Assembly (NCBI GenBank): GCA_025936115.1
Contig: JAICTZ010000023.1
Span: 1-64,000, forward strand
Reading direction: 5' to 3'
Source: Polyangiaceae bacterium
GTDB lineage: Bacteria > Myxococcota_A > Polyangia > Polyangiales > Polyangiaceae
DNA: 64,000 nt
Made by a program: the position numbers and the translations under genes. This document shows positions 32,581 to 41,249 of this stretch, piece by piece (position 1 is the first letter of the stretch; every line of letters begins with the position of its first letter). The notes below the pieces were generated by a model. The model worked only from the letters and a program-made list of their open reading frames with translations. It ran no database searches and was not told the DNA's origin.

Positions 32581-33933
32581 GTGGAAGCAGCGGCGCGTTG
32601 TGCCGACCAACTGCGCCGCTACTGCAAGGGCGAAGTGTTCGCCGGCGGTGCCGTGCCGGCGGCGCTCGCGCGCGACTTCGGTGGCATGGTGGAGCGGCGG
32701 CCCGCGCTCGTACTCCGGCCGGCTCAGGTGTCCGACCTTGCGCTGGCGCTCCGTTGCGCGGCCGAGCACGAGCTCGACGTTACGGTGCGCGGTGCCGGGC
32801 ATAGTCAATCCGGCCAATGCCTTGGCGTGGGGCTTCTTCTCGACTTGACGGGCTTCAATCGAGTCTCCGTGTCCACTTCCGCGGCGCTCGTAGAAGCGGA
32901 AGCAGGTGCAACGTGGCACAGCATCGTGACGGCCGCAGCCGCCCGACACTGCATGCCGCTCGCTCCGACCCATGCGCTCGACATGACGATCGCCGGTACA
33001 TTGAGTGTCGGCGGACTCGGCGCGGAATCGTTCCGCCACGGTGCGCAAGTCGACCAGGTCGCGTACTTCGATGTTCTCGTTCCGGATGGGCGCGTCATCC
33101 GCTGCGATCGAGTGACGGAGCGTAGCTTGTTCGACGCGGTTCGGGCCGGGCTCGGCCAATGCGGGGTCGTCGTCCGCGTCGGCTATCCGCTGCGGCGGTG
33201 CAAGAGACAGCTGCTGACACGTTGCTTCGCATTCACGGAACCGGAACGCTTTCTCCTCGCTGCGCGAGAGCTCGCCGGGGAAGACTCGAGTGCGGGCTGG
33301 CTCGCCGGCGCGATCCGCTCGCAGCCAGGCCGTGCACGCCCGATTCTGTATCTACTGCTCGGACAAGAGTGCGACTCGGCTGCGGACGCGCCAAAGCTCG
33401 GTGATCTCGGAGAGGACTTCGAGCTGCCAGCGCGTGTCTTCCCCACGTGGACCCCCGCACGGGCGGCGGGGCATCCTTTTTTTCGTGTGTTCGGGAGCGA
33501 CGGCGGGCAAGCGAGGCTAAATCCTTGGGTCGATCACCTCTTCGGCGAGAGCGACGCATCGAGCGCCCTCGCGGCGTTTCTCACCGAACCGCACGAGGTT
33601 GCGCGACGCGGCACCACGAACCTTGGTTTCGTGCGGCGTGGGGACGCGGCCGCGCCGCTGCTACGCGCGCCCGCCGGCGAACTACTCCTTTGCATTTCCG
33701 CGCTGCCCGTCTTCGATGTCGTCGAGCGCCTGGAGGCGGAGGAGATCATGCTCGCGTATGCCGAGCGCGCGCGCGCACGCGGCGGCTTTCGCTATCTCTC
33801 CGGCTTTCTCGGGCCTATGGTGCACGCTGCATGGTTACGCCAGTTCGGCGAAGCGTGGCCAGCGTTCAAAGCCGCCAAAGAGCGCCACGATCCAGCGCAG
33901 CTCTTGAACCCGGGCCTCATCGACTGGGGCTGA
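32581..33933 (+). CDS. FAD-linked oxidase, cytokinin dehydrogenase-like
   Basis: About 450 aa. VAO/PCMH-type flavoprotein: VTVRGAGHSQSGQC holds the GHS motif whose His is the 8-alpha-histidyl FAD link in cytokinin dehydrogenases; MTIAGTLSVGGLGAESFRHG and QVDQVAYFDVLVPDGRV are the second FAD segment. The C-terminal half has RLNPWVDHLF, like the HPW region of cytokinin dehydrogenase substrate domains, and ends ERHDPAQLLNPGLIDWG. Such oxidases reduce O2 to H2O2. Start uncertain: GTG at 32581, or a CTG at 32557 that overlaps the peroxidase stop (CTGA). It converges on the GT2 gene with 14 bp between. Confidence 0.85.
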   Translation: MEAAARCADQLRRYCKGEVFAGGAVPAALARDFGGMVERRPALVLRPAQVSDLALALRCAAEHELDVTVRGAGHSQSGQCLGVGLLLDLTGFNRVSVSTSAALVEAEAGATWHSIVTAAAARHCMPLAPTHALDMTIAGTLSVGGLGAESFRHGAQVDQVAYFDVLVPDGRVIRCDRVTERSLFDAVRAGLGQCGVVVRVGYPLRRCKRQLLTRCFAFTEPERFLLAARELAGEDSSAGWLAGAIRSQPGRARPILYLLLGQECDSAADAPKLGDLGEDFELPARVFPTWTPARAAGHPFFRVFGSDGGQARLNPWVDHLFGESDASSALAAFLTEPHEVARRGTTNLGFVRRGDAAAPLLRAPAGELLLCISALPVFDVVERLEAEEIMLAYAERARARGGFRYLSGFLGPMVHAAWLRQFGEAWPAFKAAKERHDPAQLLNPGLIDWG

Positions 33934-33947
33934 GCGCTTCGACTCGC

Positions 33948-34709
33948 TCAGCGCTTGGCCTCGAACAGTGCGGAGGAGCCGAGGCCCCACTTGTGCGCGC
34001 GGTATTCGAGCGCGGTAAGGCAGCAGAGGACGCCGTAGCGCAGGCTGCGCGGGAAGTTGATGGACGACGCTTCCGCGAAGTACTTCGTGGGACAAGTGAG
34101 CTCGGCGATGCCGAAGCCGAAGTAGTGGGCTTGAACCAAGAGCTGATTGTCGAATACGAAATCGTCGGAGTTTTGCTCGAAGGGGATGGTTTCGAGCACT
34201 CGCCGCGTGTAGGCGCGAAATCCGGTGTGATACTCGGAGAGCTTCTGATTGATGACCAGATTCTCGAATAGCGTGAGCGCGCGATTCGCGATGTATTTGT
34301 AGAGCGGCATGCCGCCCCGGAGTGCGCCGTTGCCGAGGATGCGTGAGCCGAGGACGATGTCGTACACGCCTTCGGCGAGCACACTGCACATCGCGCGAAC
34401 GAGCTTGGGCGTGTACTGGTAGTCGGGGTGCAGCATGACGACGATGTCGGCCCCGAGGTTCAGCGCGGCCTTGTAGCAAGTCTTCTGGTTGCCGCCGTAG
34501 CCGACGTTCACGTCGTGCTCGATGACGTGGTGGATGCCGAGCCGCGTTGCGACCGCGAGCGTGCCGTCCGCGCTGCCGTCGTCCACCAGCACGACGTCAT
34601 CCACGATGTCATGCGGGATCTCGGCGTAGGTCGCGGCGAGCGTCTTTTCCGCGTTGTAGGCCGGTAGGACGACGAGCACCCTCTGGCCCAGGATCACGCC
34701 GAAGCTCAT
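33948..34709 (-). CDS. GT2 glycosyltransferase, dolichyl-phosphate mannose synthase-like (no TM)
   Basis: 253 aa. GT-A fold family 2: RVLVVLPAYNAEKTLAATYAEIP, VVLVDDGSADGTLAVA, EHDVNVGYGGNQKTCYKAAL, DIVVMLHPDYQYTP (DxD-like metal site) and LGSRILGNGALRGGMPLYKY. The family uses nucleotide sugars to glycosylate polyprenyl phosphates. It ends without C-terminal membrane helices. Divergent from the GT-C-like membrane protein gene across about 60 bp, suggesting shared control. Confidence 0.9.
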   Translation of the reverse strand: MSFGVILGQRVLVVLPAYNAEKTLAATYAEIPHDIVDDVVLVDDGSADGTLAVATRLGIHHVIEHDVNVGYGGNQKTCYKAALNLGADIVVMLHPDYQYTPKLVRAMCSVLAEGVYDIVLGSRILGNGALRGGMPLYKYIANRALTLFENLVINQKLSEYHTGFRAYTRRVLETIPFEQNSDDFVFDNQLLVQAHYFGFGIAELTCPTKYFAEASSINFPRSLRYGVLCCLTALEYRAHKWGLGSSALFEAKR

Positions 34710-34771
34710 ACCAGAGGCTCGCGCTCGGGTCGAACACACCGGCTCGGCTCGTGCTAGCGTGCGGCGCGAGC

Positions 34772-36484
34772 GTGACTCTGCCCCGCTTTACACCAGGGAA
34801 GATCGCGCTGGTCCTGCTGCCGACAGCGCTCCTGTGCTTGCTCGTCGTGAGCGTCCGCGACGCCGGATTGGCGCAGACGCTGTTCGTCAACGCGACGTAC
34901 TACCTGCTGTTCGCGAGCGTGCTGTGCTGGATCGGCACCTACGTTCATGCGGCTCGCCCTTGGCGCAAGGAGACGGCCCGCGCTTGGGTGAAAGACAACT
35001 GGCCCGGCTTGCTCGTCGCGTTCGCGGTCGCCCTCGTCGTGGCCTTCGCCGTCGAGCCCGCGCTGCGCATTCTTTCCGACGAAGCGAACCTGGTGGGCAC
35101 CTCGAAGAACTTCTTCGCCGCCAAGACAGCCACGTTCACGGTGTCCGGCAAGAACTACTACGACAGTTATTGGGATATCGACGTAGCCATCGACCGCCGA
35201 CCGACGCTGTTCCCGTTCCTGGTGAGCCTCGTCCACAGCGTCTGCGGCTATACGTACAGGAACGCGTTCGCCTTCAACTTGTTGCTGCTGCCGGCGTTCT
35301 TGCTCCTGACGTACCGGCTGGCCAAGTCCCTTGCTGGCGAGACCTTTGGCGTCGTGGCGTCGCTCTGCGTGGCGGCGCATCCGATCACGCTGATGTCGGT
35401 CCGGTCGGGTGGCTTCGATTTCCTGGCGACCTGCTTCGGCCTGCTCGTGCTCAAGAGTCTCCTCGACTACCTGCACGAGGTCTCTGCGCCACGGCTCGCC
35501 CTGCTTTGGCTGAATCTGTGCCTATTTGCCGAGATCCGCTACGAGACGGCGCTGTTCATCGTGCCGGTGGTGGTGCTGCTCCTGGCCTTCAGGCTGCTCT
35601 CCGTTGCCACGCTGCGCCCGTACGCCTTCATCTATGCCCTCACGCCTGTTTATCTGCTTCCGCGGATTTGGCAGGCGCTCTTGCTCGGCAACGTTCCCGA
35701 GCAGGAGCCCGGCACCGTCACGTTCAGTGTCGAGAATTTCCTGCGCAATGCTCGCGAGTACTTCGAACCGATCCTGTCGCCCCTCGATTCGCATCCCGCT
35801 CACTCCGCGATCGTCATCGCCCTCGGCGTGCTCGGGGCACTCAAGTGGCTGAGCTGGCTCGTCGCGCGCGTGCGCGCGAAAGAGTGGCACGTGACCGAGG
35901 TACGCTTCGCCGTCTTCGCGACCGCCTGGATGCTCCTCCAGATCCTGATCGCCTTTACCTACGTCTGGGGGCGCGCCCAATACCCCTCGGCCGCGCGCCT
36001 CGTCATGCCGATCGATACGTTTTTCTCGTTTGCCGGGGCCTGGGTCCTGACGTCGGCGCTCCGGCGCTGGCAGCCGCTCGTGCCCGTGCTGCTGGCGGGC
36101 GCGCTCCTTCTCACCGAGCTGCCCGTGGCCGCTCAGCACCGCATGCTGAACCGGCTCACCCAGACCAGAGAGAGTGCCACGGAGTGGAGGTTTTTCGAGG
36201 GTCTTCGCGAAAAGCGCATCCTCATCGTCAGCGACCGCCCGAACCATTTCACGATCATGGACTACGGCGCCATGAGCTTCGAGAGCGCCCGCGGCGATCG
36301 GTATCTGCTCACCGCGTTTGCGCGACACCTCTTCTACGATATTTACGTGATCCAACAGATCCAGCTGTCGACGAACGAGCCGCTGCCCGGCTATGACCTA
36401 TGGCCGACGCGCAAGCTCGAACCCGTGCTCGAATTCCAGAACGACGCCAACGTGCTCGTGCGCATCTCACGGCTCGCTCATTGA
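34772..36484 (+). CDS. polytopic GT-C-like glycosyltransferase (PMT/ArnT type)
   Basis: 570 aa, about 11-13 transmembrane helices. After two helices comes a lumenal stretch with LRILSDEANLVGTSKNF and YWDIDVAIDRRPTLFPFLVSLVH, resembling the acidic first periplasmic loop (DE pair) of PMT/ArnT/GT83-type enzymes, followed by NAFAFNLLLLPAFLLLTYRLA and YVWGRAQYPSAARLVMP. Such enzymes move sugars from polyprenyl-phosphate donors to lipids, proteins or glycans at the outer face of the inner membrane. GTG start chosen near the first helix; a GTG at 34751 is an alternative. A much longer upstream frame is antisense to the GT2 gene and is rejected. Confidence 0.82.
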   Translation: MTLPRFTPGKIALVLLPTALLCLLVVSVRDAGLAQTLFVNATYYLLFASVLCWIGTYVHAARPWRKETARAWVKDNWPGLLVAFAVALVVAFAVEPALRILSDEANLVGTSKNFFAAKTATFTVSGKNYYDSYWDIDVAIDRRPTLFPFLVSLVHSVCGYTYRNAFAFNLLLLPAFLLLTYRLAKSLAGETFGVVASLCVAAHPITLMSVRSGGFDFLATCFGLLVLKSLLDYLHEVSAPRLALLWLNLCLFAEIRYETALFIVPVVVLLLAFRLLSVATLRPYAFIYALTPVYLLPRIWQALLLGNVPEQEPGTVTFSVENFLRNAREYFEPILSPLDSHPAHSAIVIALGVLGALKWLSWLVARVRAKEWHVTEVRFAVFATAWMLLQILIAFTYVWGRAQYPSAARLVMPIDTFFSFAGAWVLTSALRRWQPLVPVLLAGALLLTELPVAAQHRMLNRLTQTRESATEWRFFEGLREKRILIVSDRPNHFTIMDYGAMSFESARGDRYLLTAFARHLFYDIYVIQQIQLSTNEPLPGYDLWPTRKLEPVLEFQNDANVLVRISRLAH

Positions 36485-36511
36485 GCGCGGCCCGTTCGGC
36501 TCGTCCCGCAC

Positions 36512-38542
36512 TCAGAACTCGTAGAGCCTGAAGGGTCCGCTCTCGAATACCGGATGGTCGGCGATTTGCGGGGGCCAGTCGACGCGGTCGCCTCGCTCGA
36601 GGACGAACCAACGGAAGCCGAACGCGCGCGCCGTAGCGACGATGAGCTTCGGCTGCCGGAGTCCCATGAAGTGGTCGATGGCGGCCGTTCGCGTGTCCAC
36701 CATCTCGCCCCGGAAGGGATTGCGCGTCATCGTGTGCGTGACGAAGGTCCTGCGCTCCGACAGAGCCGCGAGCGTGTACGTCTGGTCGAACTGAGAATCC
36801 TGGAACACGTCGTCGCTCCCGCCGTGGCTGCGGATGTAGTCCGCCACGGCGATCAGCGAGACCGGCAGTCGAACGGGCGAGATGCGGGGCATGGCCCACA
36901 TCAGCTGGACGCCGGGCCCGAAGACGGCAGGTACGACCATGAGCACAGCGGCCAAGCCGAGCAGCGCGGCATGAGCGCGACCGGCCGGAAATCGCGACGC
37001 CGCGAGGAGCCGGCCCATGGCACCGCCGAGCCAAGTCACCACGAAGAAGTACACGATCATGATCGGCCGGTGAGAGAGTTCGTCCGGTGTGCTGCTGTCG
37101 AAGTCGAGGGCCAGCCCGAAGAACATGGCCAGGAAATTGACGAGCAGCAGCAGGGGAAACAAGAGCTCCAGCCGCGGCGTGCGCTTGCGCAGCAGCACCA
37201 CGAAAACCAAGAGCAGCGGCAGGAACAGCCCGAGCGCGGCGAGCGAAACGTAGGGAATGCCGATCAGCAGATTCGAAGTCCAGGGCGACGCGGGCCCGGT
37301 GTGCGCCTCGAGGAAGTCGCGCAGGCCTCCCGGCTTGGCAAAGGACCGAACCAGGCGGAGGATCTCCCCGGCGCTCGAGCCGTCGAAGCGAATGAGGGGT
37401 ACGCCAGGTACCTTCTGCCCGAAGATCAGCGAGACCGCGTAGAACGCGACGGCCGACGCCGCCCACGCAGCGCGCTTTCGCGCGCCGAGCTGCCGCTCGA
37501 AGAACAGCGCCGGAACGAGGAGCAAGAGCAGCGCGCTCGCGACGACGTAGTGCAGCTTGTAGCCGACGAGCAGACAGGCGACGGCCCAGCCGGTCGCGAG
37601 TTGCACCAAACTACCTTGCCGGCAACCCCGCACGACGAACAGCCATGCAACGGCCAAGAGAGCCAAGCCGTAGGTGGCGCTGGGCGAGATCTGCGTGAGG
37701 AAGTGGTAGGACATGAACGGATTGGCCATGCCCTGTTGCGCGCCGTCCGGCAGCAGTAAGAGCGCCATGCAAGCCGCCACTCCGGGCCAAGCGCCCCAGA
37801 GCGATCCGAAGAAGGCGTACGCCGCAAGGCCCGTGAAGAGCACGCCGACGGGCGCCAGGATGCCGGCGAACGCCGCGTAGGAGGGGACCCCCGCAGCTTG
37901 CTTCACGAGAGCAGGCAACAGGTACATGCCGTAGTGGTAGGGGCGCGCCGGAACACCGGCCAGACGAAAGTCTTCGATCGACGCGCCGCCGTGGCTCAGA
38001 GCGAACAGGCGAATGTGCACGGCGTGATAGAAGCCGTCGACCCACGGCTTGACGAGCACCCACGTGCCACGATCGGACATGGGATGGATCGAATCTTGGC
38101 ACCACAGCGTGGTGGCGACGACGCAGATGCCCACGACCCAGCGCCCCGCGGGTTCCCCTGGGCTCTCTCGACGCGCTCCCGTCGCGAAGTACAGCGAGGC
38201 CGCGAGCGCGCCGACCGCACAGAAGTTCAGAACGACGCCGAGCGGTGAAACCCAAGCGAGAACGAGCAGCGCCGTGTTCACGACGGCGTACCCGGCCAGC
38301 AGGCGCAGCGGCAGATCGAACAGAATGCCCGTCGCCAACGGCTTCCACGCTGCGAAAAGCGAGCCGACGAGATAGAACGCCAAGAACGCCGCCTCGGACG
38401 CCAAGAGCACGCGGAAGGAGAACGCACCTGCCGCCACCGCTGCCCAGACGGCAACCACGGCCGCAAGTAGCGAGACGACCGCCAGGTCCTGCTTGCTGTA
38501 CGTGAGCGTCACGGCGCGGAGCGCGCGCGGCGAGAACGTCAT
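36512..38542 (-). CDS. large polytopic membrane protein, probable GT-C glycosyltransferase
   Basis: 676 aa, about 14 hydrophobic helices and a C-terminal soluble domain of about 110 residues (VADYIRSHGGSDDVFQDSQ, ERRTFVTHTMTRNPFRGEMVD, GFRWFVLERGDRVDWPP). The first large loop has VLVKPWVDGFYHAVHIRLF and PARPYHYGMYLLPALV. A C-terminal extracytoplasmic domain after many helices fits GT-C sugar transferases, though no diagnostic acidic pair is obvious to me. Its ATG overlaps the stop of the SDR gene, making it the last gene of the transketolase-GT2-SDR operon. Confidence 0.78.
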   Translation of the reverse strand: MTFSPRALRAVTLTYSKQDLAVVSLLAAVVAVWAAVAAGAFSFRVLLASEAAFLAFYLVGSLFAAWKPLATGILFDLPLRLLAGYAVVNTALLVLAWVSPLGVVLNFCAVGALAASLYFATGARRESPGEPAGRWVVGICVVATTLWCQDSIHPMSDRGTWVLVKPWVDGFYHAVHIRLFALSHGGASIEDFRLAGVPARPYHYGMYLLPALVKQAAGVPSYAAFAGILAPVGVLFTGLAAYAFFGSLWGAWPGVAACMALLLLPDGAQQGMANPFMSYHFLTQISPSATYGLALLAVAWLFVVRGCRQGSLVQLATGWAVACLLVGYKLHYVVASALLLLLVPALFFERQLGARKRAAWAASAVAFYAVSLIFGQKVPGVPLIRFDGSSAGEILRLVRSFAKPGGLRDFLEAHTGPASPWTSNLLIGIPYVSLAALGLFLPLLLVFVVLLRKRTPRLELLFPLLLLVNFLAMFFGLALDFDSSTPDELSHRPIMIVYFFVVTWLGGAMGRLLAASRFPAGRAHAALLGLAAVLMVVPAVFGPGVQLMWAMPRISPVRLPVSLIAVADYIRSHGGSDDVFQDSQFDQTYTLAALSERRTFVTHTMTRNPFRGEMVDTRTAAIDHFMGLRQPKLIVATARAFGFRWFVLERGDRVDWPPQIADHPVFESGPFRLYEF

Positions 38543-39318
38543 GGGGCCCTCCGTCGTCGTCTGCCGTCTCGCGTCTTGCGTCCCTGGAAGAACCCCGGCA
38601 CGAGCCGTTGGCACAGCCACATTCCGAGATACAGGGGAACGGCTTGCCAAGGATAGAAGAGCCGCTGCTTACGAGTCGTCGCGAAGGCAGCAATCGCCTG
38701 CACGGTGCCGTCGAGCGACGCAGAAAAAGCGTCCTTGAGCCAGACCATCCAGGCGGGAAACTTGTCGGCCATCGTGTACATCGTCGTGCGCACCGGACCG
38801 AGCATGACGCTTTGAAAAACCAGATCCGTGCCCGCGTACATTCTGGACCAGACTCCGAAACAAGCCGTCAGGGCCTGCTTGCTCGTGTGATAACCGAGGC
38901 CGTATGGATTGCCGACGTAGCTGCTGAGGGAGCTGATGGCGACGAGGTGACGTGGAACGGGGCCGGCGGGAAGCCGGGTGAGTGGCTGAATGAAGTTGAG
39001 GACGCCGTAGAGATTCGTGTCGAGGACCGTCTTGTAGGCGTCGAGGTCGAATGCTTCGTCGTTGTCGACGAGGTTGATCCCGGCGTTCAAGATGAAGACG
39101 TCCGGCGGCTCCAGCAGGCCGCCGACCAAGCGCGCGACGTCCTCGGCCGAGCGTACGTCGACGCACTCGAAGCGCACGGCAGGGTACCGCGCTTCGAGCT
39201 CGGCATCGCGCCGGCGGTTCACGGCAATGACCTTCGCGCCGCTTGCGGCGTAGTGCTCGAGCAGCGCTCGTCCGATGCCCGAGGTCGTGCCGGTGATGAG
39301 AACGCCTTCAGCCCGCAT
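38539..39318 (-). CDS. short-chain dehydrogenase/reductase
   Basis: 259 aa. Classical SDR: LITGTTSGIGRAL (TGxxxGIG cofactor site), NAG in FILNAGINLVD, catalytic Ser in AISSLSSYVG, and YHTSK (Tyr-x-x-x-Lys). Cofactor-site spacing fits NAD(P). An Arg/Lys-rich tail (QGRKTRDGRRRRRAP) and hydrophobic LYLGMWLCQRLVPGFF near the C-terminus suggest membrane association. It could reduce a keto-sugar or a polyprenyl-linked intermediate made by the transketolase and glycosyltransferase encoded just upstream. Overlaps both neighbours. Confidence 0.9.
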   Translation of the reverse strand: MRAEGVLITGTTSGIGRALLEHYAASGAKVIAVNRRRDAELEARYPAVRFECVDVRSAEDVARLVGGLLEPPDVFILNAGINLVDNDEAFDLDAYKTVLDTNLYGVLNFIQPLTRLPAGPVPRHLVAISSLSSYVGNPYGLGYHTSKQALTACFGVWSRMYAGTDLVFQSVMLGPVRTTMYTMADKFPAWMVWLKDAFSASLDGTVQAIAAFATTRKQRLFYPWQAVPLYLGMWLCQRLVPGFFQGRKTRDGRRRRRAP

Positions 39319-40348
39319 CGTCGTGCAGCGCGTCCGTGCCCAGTCGCCGCCGGGCCGCCGGGTCCCGCGAGCGCTCGCGCAGAAAGCGCGAGAGTTCACG
39401 CTCGCTCGCGAAGTGCTTGCCGGCGTGCCGAATCGCCTTGCGGATGAACTTGGGGCGCCGCTTCGTCTCTTCGACGATCTTGATCACGTACTCACCGAGC
39501 ACGGCCAAGGCGAGCAACTGGAGACTGCCGAAGAACGCGACCAGCGCGAGGACGAGGGCCGTGCCGTGGGGTGCGTCGGGGCGGCGCACCACGTCGACGG
39601 CCAGATAGCCGAGGGCGAGCAACGAGAGCGCCGTCATGAGCGCTCCCGCGTACCCGAGCACTTCGATCGGCAGGAAACTGAACGAGAAGATGCCCTTCTT
39701 CGCCCACCAGACGTTCTTGAGCTGCCCGTGCGTCGAACGCCCAAACGCGCGCTCGGGCCGGACGTAATCGACGCCCACTTGGGTAAAGCCAATCCACGCC
39801 CGCAGCCCGCGCAGGAATTGGTCCGTCTCCGGTAAGGCGAGCAGCGCGTTCACGACTTTACGATCCATCAAAGCGAAGTCGCCCGCGTCGACCGGCATCC
39901 GTACGTCGGACACGCCGCGGAAAATCCGATAGAAGACCTTGCAGCAGAGCGCCAAGAGTGCCGACCCTTCGCGCTTGGTCCGGCGTCCGTACACGACGTC
40001 GTTGCCTTGGCGCCACTTCGCGTAGAACTCGCCAATCAGTTCGGGCGGATCCTGCAGGTCGCCGTCGAGGAGGATGACGGCGTCACCGGTCGCGAGCTGC
40101 ATCCCGCTCACGAACGCGTTCTGCGAGCCGAAGTTGCGCGAATGCTCGATCGCGAGCACGTGGTCGTCCTTGGCCGTCAATTCCTTCAGCACGGCATCGG
40201 CGTCGTCGGGACTCGCGTCGTTGACGAAGATGATCTCGTAGCCGGCGCCCAAAGCCCGGAACACCTCCGTGAGCCGCGCGTGCATCGGGACGAGCGCCTG
40301 CGCGTCCCTGTAACAGATGATGACTGCAGACAGCGTCGGTTCAGGCAC
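39308..40348 (-). CDS. GT2 glycosyltransferase with two C-terminal TM helices (DPM1/GtrB-like)
   Basis: 346 aa from GTG at 40348. GT-A domain: LSAVIICYRDAQALVPMHARL, IIFVNDASPDDADAVL, AIEHSRNFGSQNAFVSGM, AVILLDGDLQDPPELI (DxD/QDPPE signature), then two transmembrane helices (GYAGALMTALSLLALGYLAVD and ALVLALVAFFGSLQLLALAVLG) and the EYVIKIVEETKRRPKFI end typical of GtrB/ArnC-type polyprenyl-phosphate glycosyltransferases. It probably makes a polyprenyl-phosphate sugar for the GT-C enzymes. The start overlaps the transketolase C-subunit stop by 8 nt. Confidence 0.93.
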   Translation of the reverse strand: MPEPTLSAVIICYRDAQALVPMHARLTEVFRALGAGYEIIFVNDASPDDADAVLKELTAKDDHVLAIEHSRNFGSQNAFVSGMQLATGDAVILLDGDLQDPPELIGEFYAKWRQGNDVVYGRRTKREGSALLALCCKVFYRIFRGVSDVRMPVDAGDFALMDRKVVNALLALPETDQFLRGLRAWIGFTQVGVDYVRPERAFGRSTHGQLKNVWWAKKGIFSFSFLPIEVLGYAGALMTALSLLALGYLAVDVVRRPDAPHGTALVLALVAFFGSLQLLALAVLGEYVIKIVEETKRRPKFIRKAIRHAGKHFASERELSRFLRERSRDPAARRRLGTDALHDDAG

Positions 40349-41249
40349 GGAGCAGTGTCTCCAGGCGGGAGACCAGCGGCCAACCGGCAAGCCCGCTTTC
40401 TTCCTGGTGCCAGCGCTGGCTCCCGTAACGTGCCGAGGGATAGCCCGCGGCGTAGAGACAGCTCAGGCTTTGCGGAATGACGCGCGACGTGAGGAAGGCG
40501 TGGCTCAGGGCTTCGCCGAGCCCGCAGGAACGATAGTGCTCCTCCATGGTGATGACGCGGCGCTTTTCTCGGATACTCGTCGCTAGCTCGGACGGAATCG
40601 CTTCGAGTGGCAGCGTGCCGACACTCCAGATCTCGAGCTCGTCGAAGAGCTCTGGCGTGCTCAGCTGATACAGTCCCTGGAGGACCGGGCCCATGCCGAT
40701 CACCACCGCGCTGCGTCCGGATTTGAGCTTGCGCCAGGCAGCGAACGGCGGGACGCCTCCGGGGATTTCGGCGGCCACGTTCAAGCGCAGGTAGTTAGGT
40801 GACGGGTCCGCTGCCATCGCGTTCACGACGAGAGGCACGTCGTCGGCGACGAGCGGAAGGTAGAGCTTCATGTTCGGCAGCGCGCGGAGGGCGCCCACGT
40901 CCTCGAGCGCGTGATGCGTCGGTCCCATGATGCCGTAGCCGTAGCCGCCGCCGTTGCCGACGAGCTTGACTGGAAGCTCGTGCAAGCAAACGTCGTCGCG
41001 AATTTGCTCGAAGGGCCGCAACACCGCAAAAGCCGCGATGCTGTACACCCAGGGCAGGAGCCCGGCGCGCGCCAGTCCGGCAGCCACGGACACCGCGTTC
41101 TGCTCCGCGACGCCCGCATTGACGAAGCGTTCTCCGTACGCCTGCGCGAGGCCCTCGAACGCCAGGTAGCCGAGGTCACCGGTGACGAACACGAGGTCCT
41201 TCCGCCGCCCGAGGAGCTGCAGCATGGCCTCCGCGAATTCAGCGCGCAT
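40341..41249 (-). CDS. transketolase-like, C-terminal subunit
   Basis: 302 aa. Pyrimidine-binding and C-terminal domains of a split transketolase: DLVFVTGDLGYLAFEGL, RFVNAGVAEQNAVSVAAGLA (TPP-activating Glu in AEQN), LRPFEQIRDDVC, GYGYGIMGPTHHALEDVGALRALPN, and VITMEEHYRSCGLG. Overlaps the N-subunit stop by 11 nt. Split transketolases occur in sugar and secondary metabolite clusters and transfer two-carbon ketol units; the product here is not known. Confidence 0.92.
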   Translation of the reverse strand: MRAEFAEAMLQLLGRRKDLVFVTGDLGYLAFEGLAQAYGERFVNAGVAEQNAVSVAAGLARAGLLPWVYSIAAFAVLRPFEQIRDDVCLHELPVKLVGNGGGYGYGIMGPTHHALEDVGALRALPNMKLYLPLVADDVPLVVNAMAADPSPNYLRLNVAAEIPGGVPPFAAWRKLKSGRSAVVIGMGPVLQGLYQLSTPELFDELEIWSVGTLPLEAIPSELATSIREKRRVITMEEHYRSCGLGEALSHAFLTSRVIPQSLSCLYAAGYPSARYGSQRWHQEESGLAGWPLVSRLETLLRA

